Part shown: positions 7,343 through 8,604 of the stretch, piece by piece
Position numbering within the stretch: the stretch's first letter is position 1
How the letters are laid out: every line of letters starts with the position of its first letter
Assembly (NCBI GenBank): GCA_021790495.1
Contig: JAJYGZ010000225.1
Span: 1 to 8,604, forward strand
DNA length: 8,604 nucleotides
DNA from: Actinomycetes bacterium
GTDB taxonomy: Bacteria > Actinomycetota > Acidimicrobiia > Acidimicrobiales > Acidimicrobiaceae
Direction of reading: 5' to 3'
Made by a program: the position numbers and the translations under genes
Notes under the pieces: model-generated
Database searches by the model: none
Told to the model about the DNA's origin: nothing
What the model saw: only the letters and a program-made list of their open reading frames with translations

Positions 7343-7468
7343 CTAAATCGGCTTTAGATCGTTGGGCATGATAACGACGATAGCGCCCGCGCCCGAAATC
7401 GCACCGAACTGAGCCGTCAGCGCCGAGTCGCGCACCCCGGCGCGGCCTCGGCCGCCCTCGGAGTTCAA
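7343..7468 (-). CDS. Possible 41-residue small protein overlapping the glycosidase stop
   Basis: This is a tentative short ORF: TTG at 7468, TAG at 7345-7343. The TTG shares bases with the glycosidase TGA (TTGA, 7468-7465), a layout typical of translational coupling. The stop is seven bases before the HIT GTG, so the three frames pack tightly. By my count 32 of 41 codons end in G or C, and first and second positions show the falling GC order of real genes in GC-rich genomes. The N-terminal part is Gly/Arg-rich, followed by a short hydrophobic stretch ('AIVVIM') and 'PNDLKPI' at the end. A GTG at 7435 (30 residues) with GAGG ten bases upstream is an alternative start. I recognise no family. 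The competing view is plain intergenic DNA with a hairpin at 7442-7455. Confidence 0.3.
   Translation of the reverse strand: MNSEGGRGRAGVRDSALTAQFGAISGAGAIVVIMPNDLKPI
7442..7455. repeat. GC-rich hairpin just after the glycosidase stop
   Basis: GCGGCCTCGGCCGC has 6-bp complementary arms (GCGGCC/GGCCGC). It lies ten bases past the glycosidase TGA on the minus strand. It could be a terminator lacking a U-tract, as seen in some GC-rich bacteria, but the bases after it are GC-rich. It falls inside the possible small ORF. Confidence 0.3.
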
Positions 7469-8604
7469 CCGAAGATCGCGAAGAAGTCGCGCTCCGTGGC
7501 AGAGTAATAGTGGTCAGCCGGATAATACATGTCGGGACGAAGCTTGGTCGGGACCCCACCGACGTAGGACGAGAAGAGCGGGAACATCGGATTTATGTCC
7601 AGCTGCATCCCCTCAGCCACTCCCGCACTAATAAGCACGCTCGCAAGTTCGGCGGGATTGAGGCCGGGCCCGGCCACGTAGATAATGTCGCCTTCTGGGT
7701 CGAGGCCAATGCCCGAGCGCCAGGTGTTCGTAACATTCCCGACCGTTAAACCCCATGCTGCGATGTTGCCCACGTTGGGCGCCGGCCTATTGCCGTCGAC
7801 AAGCAGCGAAAGGTTCTGGCGCACTTCAGACACTGAAGGGCTCATGGAAACGTCTCGCCCCCACTGACCGATATTCACGCTCCCGTCGTTGTGGATCACC
7901 AATGAGGCCGCCCCATTCACTAAAGGCGTCGCCCAAATGCCATCCTGATAAAAACCGCCTTGGGAAGCGTCGAGGCGGAAGCCGGAATTAAACGACGCCA
8001 CCAAAGACGGCCGAAGTGATGGATCGATCGAAGTGGAATATGTCCATGTGCCACTGGGCTGGTCGTACCCCGCGTAAAGCGCGGCCCTGGTCTGCCCTTG
8101 TTCGATGAGAACCACTGAAGCCGCCGGAACTCCCGGTGCCGGCGAGAGCCAAGTGGAAAACTCCACTGGTGCCCCACCCAGCGTCGGGCCGATCGGCGTC
8201 CAGCGCCCGGCTCCAGGCGCCCAAGTCCCGGCACTCGGGGTGAGAGGCGCTGGCGAATTGTAGTAGCCCTGGGCCGCCAGGAGATAGCCGGCACCCCCTG
8301 GCGAGACAGCCATCGCGGTTATCGGATGCTTCATCGCCACGCCCGCCTCCGAGCCATACGAAGGCGCCCCGCCAAACGAATATACCGAACCGTCCGAAGC
8401 CACCATCCAATACCCGTTCCCGCTCGGAGTGGCGGCGATTCCCACCACTGGGCGGTTCAGGGTTACGGCTCCCATCGAGCCGAAGAACTGGGCGCCTCCG
8501 AAGGTAAACACTCCGCCGTCAGAGGCGACGAGCCAATACCCGTTCCCGCTCGGAGTGGCGGCGATTCCCACCACTGGGCGGTTCAGGGTTACGGCTCCCA
8601 TCGA
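7465..8604 (-). CDS. Secreted repeat protein with phosphodiester-glycosidase (NAGPA-like) domain; start outside window
   Basis: The frame runs off the right edge; the ATG at 8601 is inside a repeat, not the start. Counting from that Met, residues 1-42 and 43-84 are two near-identical repeats ('GYWLVASDGGVFTFGGA') and 85-112 a decayed third. A Pro/Gly-rich linker follows (about 113-145). The C-terminal domain (about 150-378) resembles the phosphodiester glycosidase family named for human NAGPA: 'VASFNSGF' (201-208), 'GFYQDG' (216-221), 'RSGIGLDPEGDIIYVAG' (295-311) and 'GMQLDINPMF' (331-340). Such domains cleave sugar phosphodiesters or glycosidic bonds in cell-surface polymers, but this protein's substrate is unknown. 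'LDIN' stands where many members have 'LDGG'. The repeats probably place the enzyme on or outside the wall. Any signal peptide would be in the missing part. The HIT gene follows on the same strand. Confidence 0.75.
   Translation of the reverse strand, partial: SMGAVTLNRPVVGIAATPSGNGYWLVASDGGVFTFGGAQFFGSMGAVTLNRPVVGIAATPSGNGYWMVASDGSVYSFGGAPSYGSEAGVAMKHPITAMAVSPGGAGYLLAAQGYYNSPAPLTPSAGTWAPGAGRWTPIGPTLGGAPVEFSTWLSPAPGVPAASVVLIEQGQTRAALYAGYDQPSGTWTYSTSIDPSLRPSLVASFNSGFRLDASQGGFYQDGIWATPLVNGAASLVIHNDGSVNIGQWGRDVSMSPSVSEVRQNLSLLVDGNRPAPNVGNIAAWGLTVGNVTNTWRSGIGLDPEGDIIYVAGPGLNPAELASVLISAGVAEGMQLDINPMFPLFSSYVGGVPTKLRPDMYYPADHYYSATERDFFAIFG
8350..8604 (-). repeat. Tandem 126-bp (42-residue) coding repeats
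   Basis: Two copies occur, 8601-8476 and 8475-8350, exactly 126 bases apart. A block of 72 bases (8407-8478 and 8533-8604) is identical base for base, including all third codon positions, and runs to the window edge. The rest of each unit (for example 8350-8406) has diverged. A third degenerate copy is visible only in protein (8349 to about 8266). More copies probably lie beyond the edge. Confidence 0.9.

Noticed and set aside
7344..7370. Eight-codon leader peptide (ATG at 7370) before the HIT gene
   Set aside because: It is the in-frame end of the 41-codon ORF already listed and shows no run of regulatory codons or attenuator structure.
8599..8601. ATG as the start of the glycosidase
   Set aside because: This Met recurs at the same place in the next repeat, and no signal peptide follows. 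The true start is beyond the edge.
8350..8604. Direct repeats as a CRISPR array or mobile-element end
   Set aside because: The period is 126 bases, in frame and coding, with no spacer pattern, terminal inverted repeats or transposase.

Overview
The window looks like chromosomal DNA of a high-GC Gram-positive bacterium, most likely an actinobacterium of the class Acidimicrobiia. The reasons are: an actinobacterial-type two-subunit glutamate synthase; TTG and GTG starts; a perfect match to the TGTGAnnTAnnTCACA box of actinobacterial Crp/GlxR regulators; and, at the right edge, 42-residue 'GYWLVASDGG.F.FGGA' repeats, which from memory are common in secreted proteins of Acidimicrobiales. The class assignment is an inference from protein style. 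No rRNA gene, tRNA gene or other phylogenetic marker is present.

Left third (1-3927, + strand): the 3' half of gltB and the complete gltD. Together they encode NADPH-dependent glutamate synthase (GOGAT), the glutamate-forming step of ammonium assimilation. The iron-sulfur cysteines and nucleotide-binding motifs I looked for are intact, so this is ordinary core metabolism.

Middle (3924-5711): two exported proteins with divergent promoters. One is a membrane-anchored CAP/SCP-like protein on the - strand. Its stop codon interlocks with the gltD stop. The other is a cysteine-rich lipoprotein of unknown function on the + strand. It ends one base before the stop of a MarR-family regulator on the opposite strand.

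Right half (5713-8604, all - strand): in transcription order, a secreted phosphodiester-glycosidase-like protein (its start lies outside the window), a possible 41-residue small protein whose TTG start overlaps the glycosidase stop, a HIT-family nucleotide hydrolase or transferase, a small cupin, and the MarR regulator. The gap before the cupin holds the Crp/GlxR box. The gap before the MarR gene holds a 13-bp palindrome inside a plausible promoter, as expected for autoregulation.

I found no mobile element, CRISPR array, phage gene, toxin-antitoxin pair or defence system, and no stretch over 300 bases without a gene. The points most worth a second look are the overlapping small ORF, the Crp/GlxR box, the tandem repeats that are identical at DNA level, and the two convergent gene pairs with no room for a conventional terminator between them.
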